Assembly: GCF_001854125.1 (NCBI RefSeq)
Contig: NZ_CP017715.1
Span: 3,286,001 to 3,350,000, forward strand
Source of the DNA: Marinobacter salinus
Lineage (GTDB): Bacteria > Pseudomonadota > Gammaproteobacteria > Pseudomonadales > Oleiphilaceae
DNA length: 64,000 nt
Direction: 5' to 3'
The position numbers and the translations under genes are program-made. The notes beneath the pieces are model-generated. The model had not been told where the DNA came from. It was given only the letters and a program-made list of their open reading frames with translations, and did not search any database. Shown here piece by piece: positions 9,110 to 18,314 of this stretch (position 1 is the first letter of the stretch; every line of letters starts with the position of its first letter).

Positions 9110-10900
9110 ATGTCTGTGTCCCGTTTTCTTGATGATCTTGCTGACCGGGTAAGCCACTTATCGGAACGGCAGCTATTCCTGCTGCTCATGGCGTTTGCCG
9201 CGTTCATGGTGTTCATGGGGGTAGGCCTGCGTTCGCCGTGGCCGGCAGATGAACCCCGATTCGCGGAAGTCGCCCGGGAAATGGTGGACTCGGGGCAATG
9301 GCTGATTCCGATGCGGGGTAGTGAGTATTATCCCGACAAGCCTCCAGTGTTCATGTGGGCCATCGCCCTGTTTTACTGGCTCACCGGCAATCTGAAAATT
9401 GCTTTCCTGCTGCCCAATGCCCTGTGCGGTTTGCTGAGCACGGCACTGGTTTTTGATCTGGGCCGCCGGCTCTGGAACCCCCGTACCGGTGCGATCGCCG
9501 TTGCTTTGCTGTTCCTTGCCCCCCAGTTCTTGATTCAGGCCAAGAGAGCCCAGATCGACGGCATGGTCGCCTGCTGGATAACTGTTGCCTGTTACGGCTT
9601 GCTCAGACACTTTTTCGAGCGACCCGCCTGGGGCTGGTATTTTACGGCCTGGGGCTTTATGGGCCTGGGCATCATTACCAAGGGCGTGGGATTCCTCCCC
9701 ATCTTCATGTTTCTGCCAATACTGGCGCTGGCAATCAGGGAACGTACCCGGTTTGGTGGCGCACTGACCTGGCGCTGCGCCCTGGGCCCACTGGTGATGC
9801 TGCTTGTTGCTGCTGCCTGGCTGGTGCCCATGGTGATGTATGTGGACAGTATTGGTACCGATGCCGCACTCGCCTATCGGGACAATATATTGTTCAAACA
9901 GACGGGTGAGCGATACGCCAATTCCTGGGGGCATTTGCAGCCCTGGTACTATTTTATCGTCAATGTGATTCCGTCGCTCTGGTTCCCACTTCCCTTGCTG
10001 ATCCTGGCCGCCTGGCGCCCGTTTATTCAGCGCTTGCGCCAGCAGCCGGAACTCATTGTGCTGTTTGTCTGGGTCATTCTGGTTGTGGTGTTTTTCAGTC
10101 TCAGCCCCGGTAAGCGCGGCGTTTACCTGTTACCCGCGTTGCCGATGTTCGCACTTGGCATTGCTGTGATCCTGGACAGCTTACCCGGCCTCCGCGAAGG
10201 CACGGCCGCCTGGTTCGGGCCGTTAATGACAGCGCTACACGGCGTAATGGCAGTGGCGTTGATTGCGGTCGGAGCTCTGGCGTTAAACGATCACCCCAGG
10301 CTTGTGGACAAATTCAGTGATTACAGCCGGGATCCTGCCCGCCTCCACGAAGCTGGAAGTTTCTTTCTGACGTTCGGTATTCTCTGGCTGGCGTCGTTGG
10401 TCATTTTCTGGCGCAGCCATGCCATCTTTCGCTGGTTTCTGGCGTTGATGTTGGGCTGGCTGCTGTTCTCTACCTGGGGCTATAGCATCATGGAACCCCT
10501 TCGTACGCCACGGAACATACTCGCCGCCGCAGAGCAGAGACTGCCACCGGATGCGGAACTGGGGCTGCTTCGTTTCAGTGAACAGTTCATCCTGTTCTCA
10601 CGGCTTGATGTAACCCAGTTCAGTTATTTCAGTAGCGAGCAGGATATGGAACGTAATGCCTGGCGATGGATGAACGAGGGTGCCGAACGGTACTTGCTGG
10701 TGGAGAATGGCCTGGAGCTTGCCTGCTTTGGTTATGGGGGGGCTCCCAAACTGGGTGTTGCCCACCGTGACTCATGGTACCTCCTGGGCCCCGACCAGCA
10801 AAAAGCCTCTTGTCAGGCTCCCGCCAAACGGCAAGAGTTCACGACACCGTTTCCGTGTCGTGAAAGCACGGGTTTGTGTGAGAAAGCCAGTTCGCCGTGA
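9110..10900 (+). CDS. ArnT-like family 39 glycosyltransferase (lipid A type sugar transferase)
   Basis: A polytopic membrane enzyme of 596 residues. The first periplasmic loop has PWPADEPRFAEVAREM and YYPDKPPVFMWAIALFYW, the PMT/ArnT signature with the catalytic acidic pair; about twelve membrane segments follow. ArnT transfers aminoarabinose from undecaprenyl phosphate to lipid A; the sugar here is unknown because the arnA/B/D genes are absent. The predicted PmrA box upstream supports a role in envelope modification. The last 30 residues (from about QQKASCQAPAK) do not look like the family and are encoded over a strong hairpin, so the C-terminus may have been extended at a recombination junction. 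Confidence 0.8.
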   Translation: MSVSRFLDDLADRVSHLSERQLFLLLMAFAAFMVFMGVGLRSPWPADEPRFAEVAREMVDSGQWLIPMRGSEYYPDKPPVFMWAIALFYWLTGNLKIAFLLPNALCGLLSTALVFDLGRRLWNPRTGAIAVALLFLAPQFLIQAKRAQIDGMVACWITVACYGLLRHFFERPAWGWYFTAWGFMGLGIITKGVGFLPIFMFLPILALAIRERTRFGGALTWRCALGPLVMLLVAAAWLVPMVMYVDSIGTDAALAYRDNILFKQTGERYANSWGHLQPWYYFIVNVIPSLWFPLPLLILAAWRPFIQRLRQQPELIVLFVWVILVVVFFSLSPGKRGVYLLPALPMFALGIAVILDSLPGLREGTAAWFGPLMTALHGVMAVALIAVGALALNDHPRLVDKFSDYSRDPARLHEAGSFFLTFGILWLASLVIFWRSHAIFRWFLALMLGWLLFSTWGYSIMEPLRTPRNILAAAEQRLPPDAELGLLRFSEQFILFSRLDVTQFSYFSSEQDMERNAWRWMNEGAERYLLVENGLELACFGYGGAPKLGVAHRDSWYLLGPDQQKASCQAPAKRQEFTTPFPCRESTGLCEKASSP

Positions 10901-11109
10901 CCTCTGGGTTGTGGTGCATTCACCCCTACCGGTAAATTATGGACTGAGCATACGGCTGCCGTCGGCTTCAACCCCAGGCAGCCGTGATACGTGATAGGAT
11001 GCTGTAAGTGCGATCTGTGCTTACAGATACCCCTCTGCTATTGATCGGTAAATCTATGGCTGGCGCACGTTAAAGGGCAAAAGCTGTTATGTTCCAGCGA
11101 AAGGATTAA
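10901..11109. other. Intergenic stretch with a hairpin, no gene seen
   Basis: Contains a perfect 9-bp inverted repeat, ACGGCTGCC (10952-10960) and GGCAGCCGT (10977-10985), without a T-tract. It may form the 3' end of the glycosyltransferase transcript. Nothing else recognisable before the mnmE remnant. Confidence 0.5.
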
Positions 11110-11244
11110 CTTCAGGAATACGGTGATGGGTATTTGCTGGCCGAAGACCTGAAAGCCGTGCAGGATGCTCTGGGGCAGATTACCGACGCAATAACACCTG
11201 GTGATCTGCCGTTCAAGATTTTCAGCAGTATCTGTATTGGTACA
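11110..11244 (+). pseudogene. Degenerate copy of the mnmE 3' end
   Basis: Translates in one frame as [20 protein letters not shown], then [20 protein letters not shown] and ICIGTG. This aligns without gaps to the MnmE C-terminus ([20 protein letters not shown]...[10 protein letters not shown]). At DNA level 11215-11240 matches 6577-6602 at 25 of 26 positions, while the rest is more diverged. There is an in-frame stop just before it (11107-11109), and the native Lys-stop end has been lost. It is therefore a remnant, not a gene. It marks the right boundary of a 4.6 kb segment whose left boundary is the intact mnmE end. Confidence 0.85.
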
Positions 11245-11249
11245 GGGTC

Positions 11250-12107
11250 ATGGTCAAAATGCCGATTCGCTCTTTCCCCGAGCAGCGCCTTGCGCGCGTC
11301 GCGCTTCTGCTTGCCACATTGCTGAGCGGCTGTGCGTTCATTGAGCGGGCAGTCACACCGACCTACGGCCCGGTTGATAAGGTCGGTCAGGACGCACCTG
11401 GAAACGGCCTGAGCCAGATCAGGGAAACGTCGGAGCAGGAACGCGAGGCCCTGTTGGACCAACCCTACATAGACCCTTTGACGAATTACCTTCGTAAACA
11501 CCAGAACGACACGACGCCTCCCTCGATTCTTTCAGATGTCCGGCGGGAACGGGATGCCCGTTGTGACGCCATTGCTCGGGACTATCAAACCAGGGCGGCC
11601 ACAGAAGACAATCTTCAAAACTATCGGGCGGGTTACGACTACTCTTGCCCGCAAGACGTCGCGGCATTTGCTGAGCGGGTGAACACCCGCACCAGTAAAC
11701 CTGAACTGGCGCAGGCAGCGGAGGAAGATCAAACCGAGGCTGCCGAAGCGCAAAGGAAAGCGCTCAGTGATTGCTATCTGCTCACCAGCATAAAGAACTT
11801 CAGCGCGGCCAGTAAGGTGTGTTCCACACCGGCAGAGAACGGTGATACTCGTGCCCAGGCCAGCATGGGGATGATTGCCTACGCGTTCGAGAAGTTCGAT
11901 GAGGCACTTGTCTGGGCCCGTCACGCGGCGCCGGAATCGGCCGATGCCAGCTATCTGCTGGGCAGACTTTATGAGCGTGGAAAGGTTGTTGAAGTGGATC
12001 GAAAAAAAGCTGCCTACTGGTATCAGCAGGCTGTTGATGGGGGGCACAGGGACGCACAGGGGGCGCTCCAGAGGCTTTCCTCGGTTGCCGAACCAGACGA
12101 CGGTTAA
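11250..12107 (+). CDS. Lipoprotein with C-terminal Sel1-like repeat
   Basis: A 285-residue protein with a lipoprotein signal: basic start, [14 protein letters not shown], with the lipobox cysteine near residue 28. A charged, coiled-coil prone middle follows, then one clear Sel1/TPR-like unit near the C-terminus ([33 protein letters not shown]). Sel1 repeats mediate protein-protein contacts. It begins directly after the mnmE remnant; ATG 11250 or 11259 is possible and neither has ideal ribosome-site spacing. The next gene, a diguanylate cyclase/phosphodiesterase, starts 45 bases later and may be cotranscribed. No specific function can be given. Confidence 0.75.
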   Translation: MVKMPIRSFPEQRLARVALLLATLLSGCAFIERAVTPTYGPVDKVGQDAPGNGLSQIRETSEQEREALLDQPYIDPLTNYLRKHQNDTTPPSILSDVRRERDARCDAIARDYQTRAATEDNLQNYRAGYDYSCPQDVAAFAERVNTRTSKPELAQAAEEDQTEAAEAQRKALSDCYLLTSIKNFSAASKVCSTPAENGDTRAQASMGMIAYAFEKFDEALVWARHAAPESADASYLLGRLYERGKVVEVDRKKAAYWYQQAVDGGHRDAQGALQRLSSVAEPDDG

Positions 12108-12151
12108 TCATCACTAATGGATAATGGGAGTTCGCGCTCCGGGGTCAGTCT

Positions 12152-14506
12152 ATGCCATTTCAGTTTCTGCGGGCGCCCACGCTGAGAAACTCCATTCTCT
12201 GGCTTCTTGCCAGCCTGTTGCTGGTCTTTCTGGTCGGCATGACTCTGCTTTCTCATCTCAACCTCAACTATTCCAAGGACGCGATTTCGGACCTTCGCCG
12301 GCAACAGATCAAGGAAGTGGTGTCTGGCGGTTTGACACGAATTGATGCCCGGCAATCGGCTCTTGCCAGTTATACCGTCATGCTTGCCAATATTGGCGAA
12401 AGTTTCTATCGGCTTGGCGACACCGGCTCAACAGGCAGTGAAGCTACCCTGAAATCCGATTTGGAAAATGCCCTCCAGCAGCACCTCGAGGATTTTGAAG
12501 GGGCCTCGGGTGCAGGTCTCTGGTTTGAGCCGGGCATCCTCGCTGATGGAAACCGCAGTTATATGCCCTATTACACCCTGGAATCGGTCACGCCATCAGT
12601 CACTGGTCAATCAGTGACAGCGGTTCCGAAACGTCTCGATACCGAGTCCCGGTTTGGCAAGTACCGCAATTCACCCTGGTTCTCCCGCACCCTCGGGCCG
12701 GACTGGCAGCCGGATCCGCAGCAGGCAGGCAGCGTCTACTGGTCACCGGTCTTTTTTGATCTCGATACCCAGCGGGCGCTGCTCGCGCTGGCAAGCCCGA
12801 TGTACAACCGTGATGGCCAATTGCTTGGCATCGCCACCACAGCCTGGTCAGCGGATGAGATCATCGATCTGGTCAGTGAGGTGAGCGTCACCGACCAGAG
12901 CTTTGCCTTCCTCAACGATCGGAACAATCGCAACCTGTCGAGTCTGAGTCAGGGTGAAGATAGCCGTGAGGAACAGGCGCTGATCGATGCCATTCTTGGT
13001 CTGAACCTGGCTGAGCGATTACCCGAAGCAGCCAGTGGTGAGCGCCCGCCGCTGACGACTCAGCGGATGATGGTGAATGGCCGGGACTACGAGTTGTACT
13101 TTGCCGGTACCGCCGGAGGTATGGTTTATGGCGCTGGCGTTCCTGAAGATGAAATTAATGCCGTACTGCGCACCATGGTGACCACAAACAAGCAGATTCT
13201 ATTGGGCACAGTGGGCATACTCCTGCTTATCAGCGTGTTTCTGATCTGGCGTATTGTCCGGCTGATTCGTGAATTGCAGGCCTCCTACACCGATGAACTG
13301 ACAGCATTGCCGAATCGGGTCCGGTTGCAGCGTGATTTGCAAACCCGTGAGGGAGCCGCCCTGTTGATTCTCAATCTGGACCGGTTTAACCAGATCAACA
13401 GTCTCTTGGGCACAGCGTGCGGTGATCATGTATTGCTGGTTGTTGCGGCGCGATTAGCCCGCCTGCGCCGTGGTTCGGAATCACGAACCATTTATCGTTT
13501 GCCTGGCGACGAATTTGCCTTATTGACCAGTCCCCAGTCCCAGAGCGCGATTGAAGAGCTGGCGGCAGACATGAGGACCCTGGTCACCGACCAGCGCGTT
13601 TACTGGGAAAACCAGCCACTGACGCTCGACGCGAGCGTTGGCGTAGCAATTCGACAGGAAAGCCGGGCAAATGATCCGGCGGACCAGCTGATCAGTCAGG
13701 CTACGACCGCTATACTCAGAGCCCGGCAACAGGGTCGCCATCAGTTGCTCTATGACCCGTTCGTGGGCATTGAAGAAACCTTTGAAAACAACCTGAATTG
13801 GGCTAATCGACTGAAAGAGGCGATTGATGAGGAGCGGTTGATTGCCTGGTTCCAGCCCATCCATGATAACCAGCTTGACCGGGTAACCAAATTTGAATGC
13901 CTGGTGCGCATGGTGGAGGGGAATGGCGATGTGATCAGCGCTTCTCGTTTTGTTGATATTGCGAATAAGCTTCGCCTCAACAGGACCCTTACGGCCGTGA
14001 TGCTGGAGCAGTGTTTTCGCGAGTTCAGCGAACGTGAAGAAGAATTTTCGCTGAACCTGTCATATGGGGACATCACCCACCAGCCCACCGTGAAACGGAT
14101 TCTTGACGCCCTGGACCGTTCCGGGATCGGTGAGCGGGTGATTTTTGAGATCCTGGAATCCGATGGTATTGCGAACTATGACGAAATTCGCTCATTCATT
14201 GAACAGGTCAAACCATACGGTTGCCGGATCGCCATTGACGATTTCGGTACAGGCTATTCCAATTTCGCCCACCTGCTCAGCCTTCATGTGGATTTCATCA
14301 AGATTGATGGCAGTCTCATCCGCCACCTGGATGAAGATGAGACAGCATTTCTGGTGACCAGGGGTATTGTCCAGTTTGCCCGCAGCCTGAATATCCGCAC
14401 GGTTGCAGAGTTTGTCCACAACGAGCAGGTTCAGGCCCGTGTAAAAGAACTGGGCATCGATTTTTCCCAGGGCGAATACTTTGGCATGGCCAGACCTTCC
14501 CCCTGA
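12152..14506 (+). CDS. Membrane cache-GGDEF-EAL protein (cyclic-di-GMP turnover)
   Basis: A 784-residue sensor: transmembrane helix at about 15-32, periplasmic cache-type domain, second helix near 350-370 (LLGTVGILLLISVFLIWRIV), then GGDEF and EAL domains. The GGDEF site reads LPGDEF, so the first glycine is proline and cyclase activity is doubtful. In the EAL domain the signature is ECL, yet the metal-binding residues are present: E of ECL, N of LNLS, E of EILES, DD of IDDFGTGYSN, K of KIDGS and E of VAEF. A phosphodiesterase modulated by a degenerate GGDEF domain is the best inference. The ligand of the cache domain is unknown. Confidence 0.88.
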   Translation: MPFQFLRAPTLRNSILWLLASLLLVFLVGMTLLSHLNLNYSKDAISDLRRQQIKEVVSGGLTRIDARQSALASYTVMLANIGESFYRLGDTGSTGSEATLKSDLENALQQHLEDFEGASGAGLWFEPGILADGNRSYMPYYTLESVTPSVTGQSVTAVPKRLDTESRFGKYRNSPWFSRTLGPDWQPDPQQAGSVYWSPVFFDLDTQRALLALASPMYNRDGQLLGIATTAWSADEIIDLVSEVSVTDQSFAFLNDRNNRNLSSLSQGEDSREEQALIDAILGLNLAERLPEAASGERPPLTTQRMMVNGRDYELYFAGTAGGMVYGAGVPEDEINAVLRTMVTTNKQILLGTVGILLLISVFLIWRIVRLIRELQASYTDELTALPNRVRLQRDLQTREGAALLILNLDRFNQINSLLGTACGDHVLLVVAARLARLRRGSESRTIYRLPGDEFALLTSPQSQSAIEELAADMRTLVTDQRVYWENQPLTLDASVGVAIRQESRANDPADQLISQATTAILRARQQGRHQLLYDPFVGIEETFENNLNWANRLKEAIDEERLIAWFQPIHDNQLDRVTKFECLVRMVEGNGDVISASRFVDIANKLRLNRTLTAVMLEQCFREFSEREEEFSLNLSYGDITHQPTVKRILDALDRSGIGERVIFEILESDGIANYDEIRSFIEQVKPYGCRIAIDDFGTGYSNFAHLLSLHVDFIKIDGSLIRHLDEDETAFLVTRGIVQFARSLNIRTVAEFVHNEQVQARVKELGIDFSQGEYFGMARPSP

Positions 14507-14552
14507 GAATGATGGGTGCCTCTGCAGGCAAATTCCCGTTGGCTGAGTCTTA

Positions 14553-16373
14553 TCAGTGGTTGAACGCAAACGCTTCCGTGGGCATCTGCATCAGATTCCT
14601 GCTTGGGCTGAGCATGCTGGTGGCGTGCGACTGCGCCCGTGGCAGCAGGCGTTCGTAGTAGAACTCGGCGGTTGCCAGCTTGGCCTGGTAAAAAGCCTCG
14701 GATTCCGAGCCGCCATTGTCTATCCGTTCTGCAGCTACGGCAGCCTGTCGTGCCCACATGTAGGCCATGGTGACGTAGCCGCTGTACATCAGGAAATCAT
14801 GAGCCGCGGAACTGACCACATCCCGGTCTTTGCGCGCCGCCAGCATGACCCGCACTGTGAGCACATTCCATTGGGCGGTCAGCTTCAACAGCTCTATCGC
14901 ATAGGGCCGCAGACGCTTGTCGGTCAGATGTTTGCGGGCAAAGTTGGCGATCTTCGCGGTAAATTCCCTTACTGCGCCACCCCGAGTCATAAGCAGTACC
15001 TTTCGGCCCAGCAGATCCAGGGCCTGAATACCGGTGGTGCCCTCATAAAGTGTGGCAATCCGGGTGTCACGGACAATCTGCTCCATGCCATGCTCGCGGA
15101 TGTAGCCATGGCCGCCAAACACCTGCATGCCGAGGTTGGACGCCTCATAGCCCAATTCGGTCAGAAACCCTTTCAGGATAGGCGTTAGGAAACCGAGCTT
15201 GTCGTCGTACTTGTCGGCTTTCTTCTGATCGCCTTCAGAATGGCCCTCGACCATGTGATCCGCCAGTCGTGCTGCGTAATACAGCATGGCCCGACCGCCT
15301 TCTGCGATTGCTTTCTGGGTCAGCAGCATGCGGCGGACATCGGCATGGTAGATCAGGGCATCCGCAACCTGCTCCGGCTCCTTTTTACCGGAGAGCGCGC
15401 GCATGGAACGGCGCTGTTTGGCGTAATCCAGCGCCCACTGGTAGGACAGCTCGGCCGGCCCCACACCCTGAATGGCCGTACCGATCCGGGCGGTGTTCAT
15501 GAATGTGAACATGCAGTTCAGGCCTTCGTTCTCCGGTCCGATCAGGAATCCGGTGGCACCATCGAAATTCATCACGCAGGTGGCGGAGGCCTTGATGCCC
15601 ATTTTCTTTTCCAGGCTGCCACAGGTCACCGCGTTGCGCTCGCCAATACCGTCGTTACCGTCTGGCATGAACTTGGGCACTATGAACAGGCTGATGCCGC
15701 GAGTGCCCCTTGGTGCATCCGGCAGCCGGGCGAGCACAATGTGGATAATGTTTTCGGTCAGGTCGTGGTCACCGGAAGAAATGAAGATCTTGGTTCCGGT
15801 CAGTTGGTAGCTACCATCGGGTTGGGGCTCTGCTTTGGTTTTTACCTGGCCGAGATCCGTTCCGCATTGGGGCTCGGTCAGGCACATGGTACCGCCCCAC
15901 CGGCCTTCCGTGAGCGGTGTGAGATAGGTCTGTTTCTGGTCCTCACTGCCGTGCAGGAAAATGGTATTCATGGCACCCATTGACAGGCCCGGGTACATGG
16001 AGAATGACCAGTTGGCGGTACCCATCATCTCCTGCTTGAGCAGTCCCATGGAGGCAGGCAGGCCCTGGCCACCGAACGCTTCCGGCGCAGACAGTCCCTG
16101 CCAGCCACCCATCGCATACTGATCGTAGGCTTGCCTGTAGCCTGCGGGAGTTGTAACAACGCCATCTTTCAGCTTGCAGCCTTCCTCGTCGCCTGACTGA
16201 TAAAGAGGACTGAGCACTTCTTCGCAGAAGCGCCCACACTCGATCAGAATGGCGTCAACGATGTCTGGAGTGGCATTTTCACCGCTCTTGAGACCCTCAT
16301 AGTGCCTGGGGTAATCAAACACCTCATTAAGCAAAAATCTCATGTCGCGCAGCGGCGCCTTATAAACCGGCAT
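14553..16373 (-). CDS. Long acyl-CoA dehydrogenase (PA0506/FadE1-like)
   Basis: FAD-dependent enzyme of 606 residues catalysing the first dehydrogenation of beta-oxidation. The N-terminal extension MPVYKAPLRDMRFLLNEVF, the FAD motif CLTEPQCGTDLGQVKTKA, the substrate-base region and QVFGGHGYIREHGMEQIVRD, plus a C-terminal helical extension, place it in the roughly 600-residue bacterial group that includes Pseudomonas PA0506 and PA0508, not the 380-residue type. It is a single gene facing the rightward neighbours, with 47 bases between its stop and that of the GGDEF-EAL gene. Chain-length specificity cannot be read from sequence. Confidence 0.9.
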   Translation of the reverse strand: MPVYKAPLRDMRFLLNEVFDYPRHYEGLKSGENATPDIVDAILIECGRFCEEVLSPLYQSGDEEGCKLKDGVVTTPAGYRQAYDQYAMGGWQGLSAPEAFGGQGLPASMGLLKQEMMGTANWSFSMYPGLSMGAMNTIFLHGSEDQKQTYLTPLTEGRWGGTMCLTEPQCGTDLGQVKTKAEPQPDGSYQLTGTKIFISSGDHDLTENIIHIVLARLPDAPRGTRGISLFIVPKFMPDGNDGIGERNAVTCGSLEKKMGIKASATCVMNFDGATGFLIGPENEGLNCMFTFMNTARIGTAIQGVGPAELSYQWALDYAKQRRSMRALSGKKEPEQVADALIYHADVRRMLLTQKAIAEGGRAMLYYAARLADHMVEGHSEGDQKKADKYDDKLGFLTPILKGFLTELGYEASNLGMQVFGGHGYIREHGMEQIVRDTRIATLYEGTTGIQALDLLGRKVLLMTRGGAVREFTAKIANFARKHLTDKRLRPYAIELLKLTAQWNVLTVRVMLAARKDRDVVSSAAHDFLMYSGYVTMAYMWARQAAVAAERIDNGGSESEAFYQAKLATAEFYYERLLPRAQSHATSMLSPSRNLMQMPTEAFAFNH

Positions 16374-16618
16374 AACGTATCCTCAAGACCTGTTGTTTAT
16401 TCGCGGGGAGATTCTGATCCTCCATGACCAGCAGTATTACGGCATTCCCGCACCGATGCCATTGACGAAAACCGCCGGCCAGAGTGTCAGAAAGGACAAT
16501 TGACCGAAATGACGCATGGATCTTCATCGTGGCAATGGGTTTGATCGAAGCTGCCGGGTGGCGCGTATGTTATCGAGCGCAATTTAATCCCCAATCCTCC
16601 GACGGGAGTGTAAAAGTC

Positions 16619-17179
16619 ATGCAAATTCCCTTTGTCAGCGTCCACTCAGCTGGCCCAATCCGATTTCTGTGGTTAATGTTGGGAGTCTGGCTCCTTACCG
16701 GATGTGCCGGCCAGTCACTGGAGGATTACCGGAATCGCGCCCCGGCTCTGATTCCGGAACAGTTCTTTACCGGCGAACTTTCGGCCCGCGGTGTGGTCAA
16801 GGATTTCACGGGTGAAGTCATCCGTACTTTTGATGCCGACATCACTGCCTCCTGGGCTGACGATGGCACCGGAACCCTCGATGAGATTTTCCGATTCGAT
16901 GACGGCGAAGTGCAGACACGCGTCTGGAATCTCACCCCGGCCGAACAGGGTTATCTGGCGACTGCCGGAGATGTTGTGGAACCGGGCACGATGCAATGGC
17001 GGGGGAACGCCATTCATATGAACTATGTCCTCCAGGTGGCCTATGGTGATGGCACACTGAATGTACGCATGGACGACTGGATGTACCTGATTACACCGGA
17101 CACACTGATTAATCAGACCACCATGAGTAAATGGGGGATTGATGTCGGAGAGATCGTCCTGGTGATTCAGAAACAGTAG
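16619..17179 (+). CDS. DUF3833 family lipoprotein
   Basis: A 186-residue exported protein with a lipoprotein signal ending WLLTGCAG. The mature part (FFTGELSARGVVKDFTGEVI, then FDDGEVQTRVW, and the late DDWMYLITPDTLINQTTMSKWG) matches the DUF3833 family, a small lipocalin-like fold of unknown function. The upstream frame is open to 16484, but ATG 16619 directly precedes the signal peptide and has GGGAG upstream. It lies 38 bases before the RND adaptor gene on the same strand, so coexpression with the efflux pair is likely. Confidence 0.82.
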   Translation: MQIPFVSVHSAGPIRFLWLMLGVWLLTGCAGQSLEDYRNRAPALIPEQFFTGELSARGVVKDFTGEVIRTFDADITASWADDGTGTLDEIFRFDDGEVQTRVWNLTPAEQGYLATAGDVVEPGTMQWRGNAIHMNYVLQVAYGDGTLNVRMDDWMYLITPDTLINQTTMSKWGIDVGEIVLVIQKQ

Positions 17180-17217
17180 AGAATATCTGACCAAACCTGA
17201 TGGGCACTGGAAGATCT

Positions 17218-18312
17218 ATGTGGAAGCAATGGCTGATTGGAGTGGTACTGGTTGCATTTGCTGCGGGGGCTGCGATGACCTATCGGTCCCTGGAGAGCGC
17301 GGACACGGCCCAAAGCGGTCGGGAGCGGCCTGCCAGTGTCGTCAACACGCTTTTGCCCGAGCTGGGGACCGTGCGCGATGTGGTGAAGGCGGTTGGTAAC
17401 CTCAGGGCCCTGAATGCGGTGGAGTTGACCACGGAGGTCAGCGGCCGAGTGGTCGCACTTAACCTCGAAGCTGGTCGGCGGGTCGAGCAGGACGAGGTTT
17501 TGCTGAAACTTGATGACCGCCAGGCAGCGGCGGATCTCAAAGTGATCGAGGCCCAGCTCGCGGATGCCCGCCGACAGCTTGAGCGTGCCCTCCGTCTCCG
17601 GTCCAACAACAGCATCTCCCAGTCCCAGGTGGATGAATTGCGTACCGATGTCGATGTGGCCGAAGCGCAACGACAGGCGGCTGGGGTCCGCCTGGAAAAC
17701 CACCGGATTGAAGCCCCCTTCGCCGGTGTTGTCGGCCTGAGCGATATCAGCATTGGGGCCTATGTGACCGCTGGCACCAGCATTACCACCCTCGACACCA
17801 CCGATCGCATGGAACTCGGCTTTGCCATTCCGGAGCGGTTTTTGGGGGAGGTCAGTCTGGGCCAGCAGGTTCGGGGAACCTCGCCAGCCTATCCGGACGC
17901 TACGTTTGACGGTGAACTGGTGGAGCTGGGGTCGCGCATTAATGAATTGAGCCGGACCTTGCCCGTGCGGGCGCTCATCGACAATTCCGATGGCAAGCTC
18001 CGCCCCGGGCAATTCATGTCGGCAACGCTGACTCTGCGTGAGCGGGAAGCTCTGGTCATTCCGGAGCAGGCCATCATGATCCGGGGCGACGAACAGTATG
18101 TGTTTGTTGCCGAAGACGGAATTGCGCGACGTATGTCAGTAGTTCTGGGCTCCAGAATGCCTGGCAGGGTGGAAGTGGCCGAGGGCCTGACTCTGCAGGA
18201 TGCGGTGATTGTCACCGGACAGGACCGCCTCAGCAGTGGTGACCGTATCCGGGTCGTCGATGAAGAAAATGCCATACCGGATAACCGCTTCGCCCAGTCT
18301 GCGGGGTCCTGA
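17218..18312 (+). CDS. RND efflux periplasmic adaptor (membrane fusion protein)
   Basis: A 364-residue HlyD/AcrA-type adaptor that connects an inner-membrane RND pump to an outer-membrane channel. N-terminal membrane anchor (WLIGVVLVAFAAGAAM), then the lipoyl half-motifs VELTTEVSGRVVALNLEAGR and NHRIEAPFAGVVGLSDISIG, a coiled-coil hairpin between them (about 105-160), and beta-barrel domains. I chose ATG 17218, which has GGAAGA at proper spacing, over ATG 17200. The pump gene starts two bases after its stop. No TolC-type gene follows, so the channel must be encoded elsewhere. Confidence 0.92.
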   Translation: MWKQWLIGVVLVAFAAGAAMTYRSLESADTAQSGRERPASVVNTLLPELGTVRDVVKAVGNLRALNAVELTTEVSGRVVALNLEAGRRVEQDEVLLKLDDRQAAADLKVIEAQLADARRQLERALRLRSNNSISQSQVDELRTDVDVAEAQRQAAGVRLENHRIEAPFAGVVGLSDISIGAYVTAGTSITTLDTTDRMELGFAIPERFLGEVSLGQQVRGTSPAYPDATFDGELVELGSRINELSRTLPVRALIDNSDGKLRPGQFMSATLTLREREALVIPEQAIMIRGDEQYVFVAEDGIARRMSVVLGSRMPGRVEVAEGLTLQDAVIVTGQDRLSSGDRIRVVDEENAIPDNRFAQSAGS

Positions 18313-18314
18313 CC

